The notes below the pieces were generated by a model that did not search any database, was not told the origin of the DNA, and saw only the letters and a program-made list of their open reading frames with translations. The position numbers and the translations under genes are program-made. This document shows, piece by piece, positions 18,025-27,012 of a stretch of DNA of 58,241 nt. The stretch's first letter is position 1. Each line of letters opens with the position of its first letter. The stretch comes from Pseudomonadota bacterium (lineage in GTDB: Bacteria; Pseudomonadota; Alphaproteobacteria; Rhizobiales; Xanthobacteraceae): contig JAFEFL010000028.1 of the NCBI GenBank assembly GCA_018240595.1, forward strand, positions 1 to 58,241. Reading direction: 5' to 3'.

Positions 18025-18084
18025 TGCGATCGGGTTTAGTTCTCAGAGGGCGGCTGTGGATGGCGGAGCCACCCCTGTGGATGG
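17741..18084. promoter_or_regulatory. Cluster of DnaA-box-like 9-mers beside an AT-rich block
   Basis: Within 251 bases there are four 9-mers one base off TTATCCACA/TGTGGATAA or carrying TGTGGATGG: TTATCCTCA (17834-17842), TGTGGATAG (17850-17858), TGTGGATGA (17911-17919), and TGTGGATGG twice (18055-18063 and 18076-18084, 21 bases apart). TGTGGAAA (17878-17885) and TCCACAG (17894-17900) form a 7-bp hairpin. The adjoining 17741-17840 is about 43% GC by my count, against well over 60% around it. The array spans the 5' third of a coding region and its upstream flank. A DnaA-binding role is inferred. Confidence 0.5.
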
Positions 18085-18110
18085 AAGGGCCGGAAACGGC
18101 CGGCGCGGCC

Positions 18111-18371
18111 TCACGGGCAGATGATAATCGCGTAGCCGGTCGGACCTTCCCAGGTCTCTTCGTTCACAGCATGGCAATTCGCCGGCAGCGGCCGGCAACC
18201 GGCCTTGGTGCAGACGATGTCGCCGGGCCGGTACTGCTCACGGCCGCCCGCCTGGGTGCGCTCGATCTTCGGCTTGGCGCGCGGCGCTTGGTCGGTCTGC
18301 GCGGCGGCGCCGAGGGGGAGCGCGACGCAGGCGGCGAGGAGGCAAGTCAGGCTGAGGCGGAGACGGGGCAT
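18111..18371 (-). CDS. Small secreted four-cysteine protein (copy 1)
   Basis: An 86-residue protein with a clear signal peptide (LRLSLTCLLAACVALPLG then AAAQ). The mature part ends in a cysteine pattern, C-x4-C-x6-C-x18-C, with CTKAGCRPLPANC and a terminal GYAIIICP. The start at 18371 has AAGGA upstream; the longer frame to 18515 is not needed. It is the first of three related genes on this strand between 18111 and 19277. The function is unknown; a small disulfide-bonded periplasmic protein is the natural reading. Confidence 0.78.
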   Translation of the reverse strand: MPRLRLSLTCLLAACVALPLGAAAQTDQAPRAKPKIERTQAGGREQYRPGDIVCTKAGCRPLPANCHAVNEETWEGPTGYAIIICP

Positions 18372-18601
18372 GGCAATCCTTGAAGCGTCTTGGCCGGGGG
18401 CTCGCCGAATTGTTGGCCGGGAGGCCGGCGTGCTCAAGCATAACCACATTCCGCGCGCCGCGTTGAGGCGGTCTGCTCCGTTCCCGATCACGCTGCCGTC
18501 AGCGCGATCGGCCAAACGTCGGGCCTAGCGGCGCGCCCGGAGACTGGGCGCGCCACCGGCGTTGGCGTCGTCGCGATTTCAGCGACGCGAAGTGCGCCGC
18601 C

Positions 18602-18883
18602 CTACGGACAGGAGATGATCGCGTAACCCGGCTCGGTGCCGGCCTGTGGCGCGGCGTGACAGGACACCGGCACCGGCTTGCAGCCGGCGACGGTGCAGGC
18701 CACCGTGGTCGGGACTTCGGCATGGGCCCGCGCCGCGACATTGCGGGCATGGGAAGTCTTGCCTGATGCGGCGAAGGCGGAATGTGCGGGGAAGGCGACA
18801 GCCGCTGCCAATGCGAGGGCATACAAGGCGACGGCGTTAGCGCGGACAGCACGGCGATACACGTTTTGCATTTCACGTCTCAT
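18602..18883 (-). CDS. Small secreted four-cysteine protein (copy 2)
   Basis: A 93-residue protein with a signal peptide ending near AHSAFA. It shares with copy 1 the C-terminal pattern C-x4-C-x6-C-x16-C (CTVAGCKPVPVSC, then GYAIISCP). The start may be the ATG at 18883 or the one at 18871; neither has a clear ribosome-binding site. It lies 230 bases from copy 1, and each gene probably has its own promoter. Function unknown. Confidence 0.75.
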   Translation of the reverse strand: MRREMQNVYRRAVRANAVALYALALAAAVAFPAHSAFAASGKTSHARNVAARAHAEVPTTVACTVAGCKPVPVSCHAAPQAGTEPGYAIISCP

Positions 18884-19001
18884 GTTTTGGAAAGTTGAAC
18901 GCGCACCACGGTTCCGGCGTGATGCGGTCTTGCCCTTGCCGCAGAGATGGGCGCGCGCCGCATTTTCACCACGTCGAAATCGGTAGGGCTGATCCGCTAA
19001 A

Positions 19002-19277
19002 TCAGCGGCAGACGACGGCGTCGAATCCGCTGGGCAATCCGTCCCAGCGATAGCCCGTCGTCGGGCGGCAATTGCGCGGAATTGGATGGCATCCGAACGC
19101 CGTGCACGCGATCTGACCGCCGCTCTGACGACGCACGCGATAATGCTTTACGGCTTTTTTCTTGGCATGCGCGGATCGTTGATGCGACGTTTGCGCTTGC
19201 GCAAAATCGGCCGGCGCGACCAAGGCAATTGTGGCGCCGAGCGCAACCGCTGCAAGGATGACCTGAGCCAAACGCAT
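19002..19277 (-). CDS. Small secreted four-cysteine protein (copy 3)
   Basis: A 91-residue protein with a signal peptide (LAQVILAAVALGATIALV, cleaved near AQAQ). A Lys/His/Arg-rich stretch leads to C-x4-C-x6-C-x19-C (CTAFGCHPIPRNC, ending AVVCR). It is the most diverged of the three copies: the GYAII segment has become GFDAVV. Function unknown. Confidence 0.75.
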   Translation of the reverse strand: MRLAQVILAAVALGATIALVAPADFAQAQTSHQRSAHAKKKAVKHYRVRRQSGGQIACTAFGCHPIPRNCRPTTGYRWDGLPSGFDAVVCR

Positions 19278-19356
19278 ATCGCGACAACCCTTGCGTCCCG
19301 CCGCGGTTCCTCGCGATCGTCACAGGACCTTCGTGAAGCCATGTGACGCTGGATAG

Positions 19357-20112
19357 TTATGCGCGGAAGCCTTCGAAAATCATCTGATCGGCGTAACGTT
19401 GCGCCGTTGCGCGGTCTTCGGCGCTGCGTACGGTCCAGGTCAGGAGCGGCAGGCCGAACACATGCCGCGCCAGCCATGGCGCCGCTGCCGGCAGATTCTT
19501 CACCGAGTAGGCAATGAATTGTGGCTGCGTCGATGGCGCGTGCAGGAAGAAGGCGAGGTGCCGCTTCGTCGCGGGCGTTAGCCGGTCCCATTCGTGATGC
19601 GAATAGTGCCGCTCGGCGACGATGCCGCGGGTAAGGGATGGCGCCACGGTGCGCAGCGCCGCAATCGGCCCCGGATCGAACGACATCGCCGCCGCCGGCC
19701 CGCTATACTGCGAGAGCACCTCGGCGACCCGCCGGGTGAGGCGCAGGTCGCCATCGAAGCGGCTCTTGATCTCGATGACCAGCGGCACGCGGCCGCCGGC
19801 GAGGGCGCAGAGTTCGCCCAAGGTCATCATCCGGTCGACCGTTGCCTTGAACGGCACCGCCTTGAGCGCCGCCGCCGTCAGCGTGGCGAGCGGTGCGCCG
19901 CCTTCGGTCAGGCGGCCGAGCGCGTCGTCGTGGTGCACCATGGCTTCGCCATCGGCGCTGATCTGGACGTCGCACTCGATGCCGTAGTTGCCGGCGATCG
20001 CCGCGGCAAAAGCCGCGGCCGTGTTTTCGATGACGCCGGTCGCGGCGTCATGCAGGCCGCGATGCGCGATCGGTCGTGCGGTCAGCCAACCAAGATCATT
20101 TCTCTGGCGCAT
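19357..20112 (-). CDS. Glycerophosphodiester phosphodiesterase
   Basis: A 251-residue GDPD-family enzyme that splits glycerophosphodiesters to glycerol 3-phosphate and an alcohol. The catalytic set is visible: AHRGLHD (about 16-22), the metal-binding ECDVQIS and HHDDALGR. There is no signal peptide, so this is a cytoplasmic UgpQ-like form rather than periplasmic GlpQ. The RidA gene ends 45 bases upstream on the same strand, suggesting cotranscription. Confidence 0.93.
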   Translation of the reverse strand: MRQRNDLGWLTARPIAHRGLHDAATGVIENTAAAFAAAIAGNYGIECDVQISADGEAMVHHDDALGRLTEGGAPLATLTAAALKAVPFKATVDRMMTLGELCALAGGRVPLVIEIKSRFDGDLRLTRRVAEVLSQYSGPAAAMSFDPGPIAALRTVAPSLTRGIVAERHYSHHEWDRLTPATKRHLAFFLHAPSTQPQFIAYSVKNLPAAAPWLARHVFGLPLLTWTVRSAEDRATAQRYADQMIFEGFRA

Positions 20113-20157
20113 GATCTTGTCCGAAAATCGGTGCTCCTTTTCGGGATCATGCGCCGG

Positions 20158-20625
20158 TCAGGCGACCTCGAACAGGCCTTCGACCTCGACCGCGGCATTG
20201 GCCGGCAGCGCCGACACGCCAACGGTGGAGCGGGCGTGGCGGCCCTTGTCGCCGAACACTTCGACCATCAGGTCGGAGGCGCCGTTCATCACCTTGGGGC
20301 CGTCGGCATAGCCGGGCGCCGAATTGATGAAGCCGCCGAGCCGGACGACGCGCACGACCTTGTCGAGGTCGCCGACGGCGGCCTTGAGCTGGGCGATCAG
20401 GTTGATGCCGCAGGCCCGCGCCGCCTTCTGGCCGTCCTCGAGCGACACAGCGCCGCCGAGCTGGCCGGTGGCGACCAGCTTGCCGTCGCCGCCGAAACAG
20501 AGCTGGCCCGAAACGGTGATCAAATTTCCGCTGCGAACGGTTGCAACGTAATTGGCGATCGGCGCGGCCGGCGTCGGCAAGGTGATTCCCAGATCGTTCA
20601 GCTTCTTGTCGATGGCGCCAGCCAT
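20158..20625 (-). CDS. RidA/YjgF family protein (long form)
   Basis: A 155-residue protein of the RidA superfamily. Archetypal RidA (about 130 residues) deaminates reactive enamine/imine intermediates. This belongs to the longer family with an N-terminal KKLNDLGITLPTPAAPIANYV. The conserved Arg sits in HARSTVGVSALP near the C-terminus. The ATG at 20625 has AAGGAAG upstream and fits the family start; the frame upstream of it is spurious. It is divergent from eipB. Confidence 0.88.
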   Translation of the reverse strand: MAGAIDKKLNDLGITLPTPAAPIANYVATVRSGNLITVSGQLCFGGDGKLVATGQLGGAVSLEDGQKAARACGINLIAQLKAAVGDLDKVVRVVRLGGFINSAPGYADGPKVMNGASDLMVEVFGDKGRHARSTVGVSALPANAAVEVEGLFEVA

Positions 20626-20798
20626 GAGGTCTTCCTTTCGCGCAGAGTACGGAATGAGCCGCAAAGTCTTGGCCGATTGGCCGCCTGGGCGCAAGGCGTG
20701 CCGGGCTTTCCACGGTGCGGCGGGCGGCAGCGGGACGCGCCTCGCATTTGCCCCTATCATCCCGTCAGATTGCGCCACATTCGCCGCCAGGGTCGATC

Positions 20799-21704
20799 AT
20801 GAAAGCCACAGCCCACCACGTTGCCCTTCCATTGCTGGCCGTCCTCGCGATGGCGTCACTGGCGGGGCCGCTCGACCGGCCGGCCGGGGCCGCGCCGATC
20901 GCCGCGCCGGTGCCGACCGGGGAGGCGGCCAAGCCGGTTGTGCTGGCGTCGCACCGCGCGGTCTACGACCTGAAGCTGGCGCAATCGAGCGGGGCCCGCG
21001 GCGTCCAGGCTGTGCGCGGCCGTATCCTCTACGATTTCTCCGGCAGCGCCTGCGAGGGCTATGAGCTGAACTTCCGGCAGGTGTCCGAGCTCGATTCCGG
21101 GGAGGGCAAAACGGTGCTGAGCGACCTGCGCTCGACGACCTGGGAAAACAACGACGCCAGCAAATTCCGCTTCAACTCGGAAAACCTTCTCAATGACAAG
21201 ACGACCGAGACGGTCGACGGCAGCGCCGAGCGCGGTGCCTCGGCCGTCGCGGTCGATCTCAAGCAGCCGAAGAACAAGAAGTTCTCCGTGGCGGCCGATG
21301 TGGTGTTTCCGACCGAGCACATGCGCCGCATCATCGAGGCGGCACGGGCCGGCAAGACCATCCTTGAGTTTCCGGTCTATGACGGTTCGGAGTCCGGCGA
21401 GAAGCTCTACAACACGTTGACCGTGATCGGTCAGCCGATCGATCCGGTGAAGAGCCCGGTCACCGACGCCGGCGCCAAGATTCCGGAGCTCGCGGGCCTG
21501 GTGCGCTGGCCGGTGACCATCAGCTATTTCGACAAGAAGAGCGACGAGGCCGAGCGCACCGGCGAACAGACGCCGGTCTATTCCATCGCGTTCGAGCTTT
21601 ACGAGAACGGTATCTCGCGAGCGCTGACGCTGTATTACAGCGACTTCTCCATCAAGGGCGAACTGACGTCGCTTGATATAAAGAAGGAGAAGGCGTGCAA
21701 GTGA
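20799..21704 (+). CDS. eipB: EipB-like cell envelope integrity protein (DUF1849)
   Basis: A 301-residue periplasmic protein of the DUF1849 family. In Brucella, EipB is a beta-spiral protein that supports envelope integrity. A signal peptide covers about the first 32 residues. The conserved segments LASHRAVYDLKL, GRILYDFSGSACEGYEL and FPTEHM are present. The Cys in SACEGY and the one four residues from the end (EKACK region) would form the disulfide described for EipB. The ATG at 20799 follows a weak purine run; the frame upstream is not needed. It converges on dinB with a 9-base gap. Confidence 0.88.
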   Translation: MKATAHHVALPLLAVLAMASLAGPLDRPAGAAPIAAPVPTGEAAKPVVLASHRAVYDLKLAQSSGARGVQAVRGRILYDFSGSACEGYELNFRQVSELDSGEGKTVLSDLRSTTWENNDASKFRFNSENLLNDKTTETVDGSAERGASAVAVDLKQPKNKKFSVAADVVFPTEHMRRIIEAARAGKTILEFPVYDGSESGEKLYNTLTVIGQPIDPVKSPVTDAGAKIPELAGLVRWPVTISYFDKKSDEAERTGEQTPVYSIAFELYENGISRALTLYYSDFSIKGELTSLDIKKEKACK

Positions 21705-21713
21705 GTCGTTCGC

Positions 21714-22964
21714 TCACTCCTCGTCGATCGCCAGGCCCTTTACCACGGCGGCCTTGCCGAATTTCTCGCGCAGTTTGTCGACCGCGTGCTCGGCGAGCGC
21801 GCCGCGCCGGTCGATCAGATCGGACAGGTCCTCGCCGATGGCGTCCTCGAGGCTGCTGACGCCGATGCCGATCAGGCGGTAGCGCGTCAGACCAACCTCG
21901 TTCTTCAGCATGTCGCGTCCGGCGGCGAAAATGCGGCCCGCCAGTTGCGTCGGCGCCGGCAGGGAGCGGGCGCGCGTTCGGATCTTGAAGTCGGCGCTCT
22001 TGAGCTTGAGCGTCACGGTCGAACCTGACAGATGTGATGCCTTGAGCCGCGACGACACCTTCTCGGTGAGCTCCCACAGCGTTTGCTCGAGGGGCCGGAA
22101 GTCGCTGATGTCGGTGTTGAAGGTCGTTTCCGACGACACGCTCTTGGTGTCACGCTCGGGATCGACCTTGCGGGTGTCGATGCCGCGCGCCAGTCGTGAC
22201 AGACGCAAGCCTTCCTCGCCGTAGCGGCGCATCAGGTCGCGCTCATCGGCGCGTTGCAGGTCGGCGATGGTGCGAAAGCCGTCGCCGGCGAGCTTCGCCG
22301 CGCTGACGGCACCGACGCCATAGATGAAGCCGACCGGACGCGGCGCCAGGAAATCGGTGGCCTCGGCCGGGCTGATCACGGCGAAGCCGCGCGGCTTGTC
22401 GAGATCGGAGGCGATCTTGGCGAGAAACTTGTTGGCCGACAGGCCGATCGACACCGTGATGCCGATGTCGCGTTCGACGTCGCGGGCAAAACGCGCCAGC
22501 ACCTTGGCTGCGCTCATGCCGTGCAGGCGCTCAGTGCCGGTGAGGTCGAGGAAGGCCTCGTCGATCGACAGCGGCTCGACCAAAGGCGTCAGCTCCAGCA
22601 TCGCGGCTCGGACCTGACGGCCGACCGCGACGTATTTCTGCATGTTCGGCTTGATCACGGTGGCATGCGGGCAGCGGCTCATGGCCTCGAACATCGGCAT
22701 CGCCGAGCGCACGCCATAGGTGCGCGCGATGTAGCAGCACGTCGAAACCACGCCGCGCTTGCCGCCGCCGACGATCAGCGGCTTGTCGGCGAGCGATGGA
22801 TCGTCGCGCTTCTCGATCGTGGCGTAGAAAGCATCGCAGTCGATATGCGCGACCGTCAGCGTCGCGAGTTCCGCATGGCGCAGGAGCCGCGGCGAACCGC
22901 AGGCCTGACAGCGTTTCGCCGTCTCGGCCGTGTCGGTCAGGCAATCGCGGCAGAACGCGGTCAC
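21714..22964 (-). CDS. dinB: DNA polymerase IV (translesion Y-family polymerase)
   Basis: A 416-residue Y-family polymerase. The catalytic acidic residues are in [14 protein letters not shown] (about 38-51) and [10 protein letters not shown] helix-hairpin-helix region ([14 protein letters not shown]) and a little-finger domain follow. The N-terminus carries an extra four-Cys module (CRDC and CQAC, residues 5-22), probably a zinc ribbon, seen in many alphaproteobacterial DinB proteins. The start is the GTG at 22964, overlapping the DUF3572 stop by 4 bases (GTGA), so the two are coupled. Confidence 0.95.
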   Translation of the reverse strand: MTAFCRDCLTDTAETAKRCQACGSPRLLRHAELATLTVAHIDCDAFYATIEKRDDPSLADKPLIVGGGKRGVVSTCCYIARTYGVRSAMPMFEAMSRCPHATVIKPNMQKYVAVGRQVRAAMLELTPLVEPLSIDEAFLDLTGTERLHGMSAAKVLARFARDVERDIGITVSIGLSANKFLAKIASDLDKPRGFAVISPAEATDFLAPRPVGFIYGVGAVSAAKLAGDGFRTIADLQRADERDLMRRYGEEGLRLSRLARGIDTRKVDPERDTKSVSSETTFNTDISDFRPLEQTLWELTEKVSSRLKASHLSGSTVTLKLKSADFKIRTRARSLPAPTQLAGRIFAAGRDMLKNEVGLTRYRLIGIGVSSLEDAIGEDLSDLIDRRGALAEHAVDKLREKFGKAAVVKGLAIDEE

Positions 22965-23260
22965 GGGATTTCGCGCTCCCAGGGCTGGCCGCCGAGCGCG
23001 GTGTGCGCGCGGAAAATGTCGTCCGGCGCGCAGGACGCGGCCGCGGTGAATTCACGCGCCATGGTCTCGTCGGAAGCAAGGTATGCGAGCACGCCGGCGA
23101 GGAAGTCGGGCGAGCCCGCGGCCTCGCGAATCCCACCCGGATCGAGCCCCGTGACGGAGAAGAAGCGGGTTAACCTTTCCGAATCTTCAGCGAGGAAGCT
23201 AAGCGCTTGAATTGCAAGCGCTTCTGCGGCCTCCGACGACATGCCACGGGCGCCTTTCAT
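22961..23260 (-). CDS. DUF3572 family protein
   Basis: A 99-residue, mostly helical, acidic cytoplasmic protein of the alphaproteobacterial DUF3572 family, which usually sits beside dinB or divK. The start may be the ATG at 23260 or the internal one ([14 protein letters not shown]) 18 bases later. Its stop overlaps the dinB start, so it may affect how much polymerase is made. Its molecular function is not known. Confidence 0.85.
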   Translation of the reverse strand: MKGARGMSSEAAEALAIQALSFLAEDSERLTRFFSVTGLDPGGIREAAGSPDFLAGVLAYLASDETMAREFTAAASCAPDDIFRAHTALGGQPWEREIP

Positions 23261-23387
23261 CGGTCGGGTTTGCCTTTCCGTAAGAAATCATCACTAACGT
23301 CACATGTGGATCATAGCCCACGGACGCGCCCATCGGATGGCGCGGCAAGAGCGGGCCTGGCGCTTCCTGGGGACAACGGGGCGGAAC

Positions 23388-23759
23388 ATGGCGAAGACCG
23401 TCCTGATCGTCGAGGACAACGAGCTGAATATGAAGCTCTTCCACGACCTTCTGGAGGCGCATGGCTACGACGTCGTCGGCACCCGCAGCGGCATCGACGC
23501 CCTCGATCTCGCCCGCCAGCACAGACCGGATCTGATCCTGATGGACATCCAGCTTCCGGAGGTCTCGGGACTCGAAGTCACCAAGTGGCTCAAGGACGAT
23601 TCCGAGCTGAAAACCATTCCGGTCGTCGCCGTCACGGCTTTTGCGATGAAGGGCGACGAAGAGCGCATTCGCGAGGGGGGCTGCGAAGCCTACCTGTCCA
23701 AGCCGATTTCGGTCGGCAAGTTTATCGAGACGGTTCGTCACTTTCTCGGTCCGGCCTGA
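23388..23759 (+). CDS. divK: DivK single-domain response regulator
   Basis: A 123-residue stand-alone receiver domain. DivK works in the PleC/DivJ-DivL-CckA pathway that controls CtrA and asymmetric division. The acidic pocket (EDNE), the phospho-accepting Asp in [13 protein letters not shown] (about residue 53), the Thr in VVAVTAFAM and the Lys in LSKPIS are all present. The ATG at 23388 gives the normal DivK N-terminus; the frame to 23304 is longer than the family. pleD follows after 24 bases, the conserved divK-pleD pair. Confidence 0.95.
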   Translation: MAKTVLIVEDNELNMKLFHDLLEAHGYDVVGTRSGIDALDLARQHRPDLILMDIQLPEVSGLEVTKWLKDDSELKTIPVVAVTAFAMKGDEERIREGGCEAYLSKPISVGKFIETVRHFLGPA

Positions 23760-23783
23760 CAGGCCAAGTATCATGGTGTTGCA

Positions 23784-25157
23784 ATGACTGCCCGCGTTCT
23801 CGTCGTCGATGACATTCCAGCCAATGTGAAGCTGCTCGAAGCGCGGCTGTCGGCGGAATATTTCGACGTCGCCACCGCCTTCAGCGGCGCCGAGGCGCTG
23901 GCTTTGTGCGAGCGCGCCGAATGCGACATCGTGCTGCTCGACGTGATGATGCCGGATATGGACGGCTTCGAGGTCTGCCGCCGGCTCAAGTCGAATCCCG
24001 CCACTCACCATATCCCGGTGGTGATGGTCACGGCGCTCGATCAGCCGTCCGACCGCATCAAGGGACTGGAGGCGGGCGCCGACGACTTCCTCACCAAGCC
24101 GGTGAGCGACGTCGCCCTGATTTCGCGCGTGCGCTCGCTGACGCGCCTGAAGATGGTGACGGACGAGTTGCGCATGCGCGCGCTGACGTCACGGGAAATC
24201 GGCATTGAGAGCCCGGAGCGCGAGGCGGTGGCCGACACCGGCCGCAAGGGCCGCATTCTGATCATCGACGATCGCGCCTCGTCCTATGAGCGCATCGCGA
24301 CCACGCTCGGCGCCGAGCATACCGTCGATGTGCAATCCGATCCGAAAGAGGCGCTTTTTCGCGCCGCCGAGGGCGATTACGAACTGCTGATCGTATCGCT
24401 CGGGCTCGCCGATTTCGACGGCCTGCGCCTGTGCAGCCAGGTGCGCTCACTGGAGCGCACGCGCAGCATCCCGATCCTCGCCATTGCCGAGCCGGACAAC
24501 AACGCCAAGCTGGTGCGCGGGCTGGAAATCGGCGTCAACGACTACCTGATGCGGCCGATCGACAAGAATGAGATGCTGGCCCGCGTGCGCACCCAGATCA
24601 AGCGCAAGCGTTATACCGACCGGCTGCGTGACAATGTCGCGATGTCGATCGAGATGGCGATCACCGACGCGCTCACCGGACTGCACAATCGCCGCTACAT
24701 GGAAACGCATTTGTCGGCGCTGACCGAGCAGGCGATGCAGCGCGGCAAGCCGCTCGCCGTGTTGATCCTCGACATCGACTTCTTCAAGGCGATCAACGAC
24801 GGCCATGGCCACGACGCCGGCGACGACGTGCTGCGCGAATTCGCGGTACGCATCCGCAAATCGATCCGCAACATCGATCTCGCCTGCCGCTACGGCGGCG
24901 AGGAATTCGTCATCGTCATGCCGGAAACCGACCTTGCTGTGGCCGGCATGGTGGCCGAACGCATCCGCCGCAAGATCGCCTCCGAGCCCTTCGCCATCCA
25001 GCAGGGCGAGAAGCACCTCAACGTCACGCTGTCGATCGGCATCGCATCGTTGGGCGCGGCGGGCGACAACGCCGCCGCCATGCTCAAGCGCGCCGACCAG
25101 GCGCTCTATCGCGCCAAGCGCGACGGCCGCAACCGCGTCGTGCAGGAAGCGGCCTGA
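23784..25157 (+). CDS. pleD: PleD diguanylate cyclase response regulator
   Basis: A 457-residue protein with two receiver domains and a GGDEF domain. PleD makes c-di-GMP at the differentiating pole after phosphorylation by PleC or DivJ. REC1 keeps its phosphoacceptor (LLDVMMPDMDG, about residue 53). REC2 (about 150-275) has lost it (IVSLGLADFDG), as expected for the adaptor domain. The active site is GGEEF. An RxxD inhibitory site (RNID) lies five residues upstream, so product inhibition should be intact. It is cotranscribed with divK. Confidence 0.95.
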   Translation: MTARVLVVDDIPANVKLLEARLSAEYFDVATAFSGAEALALCERAECDIVLLDVMMPDMDGFEVCRRLKSNPATHHIPVVMVTALDQPSDRIKGLEAGADDFLTKPVSDVALISRVRSLTRLKMVTDELRMRALTSREIGIESPEREAVADTGRKGRILIIDDRASSYERIATTLGAEHTVDVQSDPKEALFRAAEGDYELLIVSLGLADFDGLRLCSQVRSLERTRSIPILAIAEPDNNAKLVRGLEIGVNDYLMRPIDKNEMLARVRTQIKRKRYTDRLRDNVAMSIEMAITDALTGLHNRRYMETHLSALTEQAMQRGKPLAVLILDIDFFKAINDGHGHDAGDDVLREFAVRIRKSIRNIDLACRYGGEEFVIVMPETDLAVAGMVAERIRRKIASEPFAIQQGEKHLNVTLSIGIASLGAAGDNAAAMLKRADQALYRAKRDGRNRVVQEAA

Positions 25158-25621
25158 GGCCGGGCGTCTTCAAAACAATCCTGGACTGCCGCCGTCCGCC
25201 TCCGCGGATGATCGGACGCTCGTGACCGGAGCAGCCTCGCGAGTGCCGCTACAACGCTGGCAAGTTGCCATGCTTCGCTTCTCTGCAGCGCGCGAGTCGA
25301 TCGGCGCCGCGGCGCGCCCCAAGCATTCGCGTACATGAGGCATGCAATTCGTTTGGTTTCGCTAATCGGTTCCGGAAGTTGAACCGATTGCTTCGTGCGA
25401 AGAAACGCCGCCTCGCGATTTTTATATCACATCAGAACTGATGCGCGATTGGAGTCGTGGCTTCGCATCAACATACATGACAGTTTGCTTTATCTGACGA
25501 ATTAAGCGCGGCGTAACGCCGCGTTTGTATTTTACATGAACGTTCTTGGGAATTCTCAATAACACGCGCAACGCCGGGCCCTTGCGACCACGCGCTTGAC
25601 GCACAACAAATCGAGGGAACG
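25158..25621. other. Long leader/intergenic region before the chemotaxis gene
   Basis: 464 bases without a convincing gene. The right half is AT-richer than its surroundings and holds two perfect palindromes: a 9-bp inverted repeat (25364-25372 with 25381-25389), and a 7-bp stem with a TAA loop (25507-25513 with 25517-25523) followed by a T-rich tail. This could be a small RNA with its terminator, or a structured leader of the chemotaxis gene. GAGGGA stands just before the ATG at 25622. Confidence 0.5.
25507..25533 (+). terminator. Terminator-like hairpin upstream of the chemotaxis gene
   Basis: A 7-bp GC-only stem with a 3-base loop is followed by TTTGTATTTT. It lies about 350 bases past pleD and 89 bases before the chemotaxis protein start. 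It may end an unannotated small transcript, end pleD read-through, or act as an attenuator. Confidence 0.55.
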
Positions 25622-27004
25622 ATGGCTTGGTTCGGAAAGCGGTCGGCTGGCAATCGCATGAAGCGCCGCGACGATATTCTCGCCGCCTTCGACAGGTCGC
25701 AGGCCATCATCGAATTCACGCCGCAGGGCATCATCGTCGATGCAAACCAGAACTTCCTCGATGCGCTCGGCTACACGATCGAAGAAATCCGCGGCCAGCA
25801 CCACGCGATGTTCGTCGAGCCGGCGGAGCGCGACAGCGGAGAATATCGGGCGTTCTGGGACAAGCTCGGCCAGGGCCAGTTCGACGCCGGGCAATACAAG
25901 CGCGTCGGCAAGAACGGCAAGTCGGTCTGGATCCAGGCGAGCTACAACCCGCTGCTCGACAGCCGCGGCAAGGTGACGGGCGTCGTCAAGATCGCGACAG
26001 ACATCACCGCAGCCAAGGAATCCGAGATCGCCAACGACACCGAATGGCGCGGCCAGCTCGAGGCGCTCGGCCGCTCGCAGGCCATGATCGAGTTCACGAT
26101 CGACGGCGAGATCGTCACGGCGAACCAGAATTTTCTCGACGCCATGGGCTACTCGCTCGACGAGATCGTCGGCCAGCATCATTCGATGTTCGTCGATCCG
26201 GACTATCGCAAGAGCCGCGATTATTCGGCGTTCTGGCAGCGCCTCGGCCGCGGCGAATTCGACGCCGGGCAATATCGCCGCTTCGGCCGCGGCGGCCGCG
26301 AGATCTGGATCCAGGCGAGCTACAATCCGGTCTTCGACGCCGATGGCCGCCCCTGCAAGGTGGTCAAGTTCGCCACCGACATCACCGAGGCCAAGAAAGC
26401 CGAGCAAGCGATCGAGGTCGAGGTCAACGAGGTGATCAAGGCTGCCGTTGCCGGCGACCTGGCCAAGCGGGTCGCGGTCGAGGGCAAGCGCGGTTTCATG
26501 CTGAATCTGGCCACCGCCATCAACGAACTCCTGAACAAACTCGCGACCACCCTGGGTGAGATCGAGGTCGCCGCCGCGCAGAACGGCGGGCAAGTGGTGG
26601 CCAAGGCTGTCAAGGCCATGGCGCGGATCGAGGAATCCTCGCACAAGATTTCCGAGATCATCGTTGTCATCGACGAGATTGCGCGGCAGACCAACCTGTT
26701 GGCGCTCAATGCCGCGGTCGAGGCGGCGCGCGCCGGCGAATCCGGCCGCGGCTTCGCCGTCGTCGCCTCCGAAGTTCGGAACCTCGCCCAGCGCTCCGCC
26801 AATGCCGCGCGCGACATCAAGGAGCTGATCGGCCGCAGCAATGGCGAGGTGGCGGAGGGCGTCGATCTCGTCAACCGCAGCGGCACCGCGCTCGATGAAA
26901 TCGTCGAGGCAATCCGCAAGCTCAATTCGGACGGAGCGGATACCCGTCCCGCGGCCAAGGTCGCTCCGGCCGCGAGGCCACTTCGGGCCGTGAGAGCGGC
27001 CTGA
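25622..27004 (+). CDS. Soluble double-PAS methyl-accepting chemotaxis protein, short hairpin
   Basis: A 460-residue cytoplasmic transducer without membrane segments. Two tandem, nearly duplicate PAS domains (about 18-130 and 140-255; each has FDAGQY and WIQASYNP) sense an unknown ligand or redox signal. A HAMP-like stretch leads to the signalling tip, [20 protein letters not shown]. Both arms of the hairpin are short: the segment before GGQVVAKAV and everything after EIVEAIRKL that longer homologues have is missing. No che genes lie nearby, and no C-terminal methyltransferase-tethering pentapeptide is seen. Confidence 0.9.
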   Translation: MAWFGKRSAGNRMKRRDDILAAFDRSQAIIEFTPQGIIVDANQNFLDALGYTIEEIRGQHHAMFVEPAERDSGEYRAFWDKLGQGQFDAGQYKRVGKNGKSVWIQASYNPLLDSRGKVTGVVKIATDITAAKESEIANDTEWRGQLEALGRSQAMIEFTIDGEIVTANQNFLDAMGYSLDEIVGQHHSMFVDPDYRKSRDYSAFWQRLGRGEFDAGQYRRFGRGGREIWIQASYNPVFDADGRPCKVVKFATDITEAKKAEQAIEVEVNEVIKAAVAGDLAKRVAVEGKRGFMLNLATAINELLNKLATTLGEIEVAAAQNGGQVVAKAVKAMARIEESSHKISEIIVVIDEIARQTNLLALNAAVEAARAGESGRGFAVVASEVRNLAQRSANAARDIKELIGRSNGEVAEGVDLVNRSGTALDEIVEAIRKLNSDGADTRPAAKVAPAARPLRAVRAA

Positions 27005-27012
27005 AAACCGCG

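Noticed and set aside
17834..18084. Main chromosomal origin
   Set aside because: The genes that usually flank oriC in this class (hemE and neighbours) are absent and the boxes are imperfect, so I report an origin-like array, not oriC itself.
24234..24600. Loss of the phosphoacceptor Asp in the second PleD receiver
   Set aside because: PleD proteins normally have a degenerate adaptor receiver, so this is not unusual.
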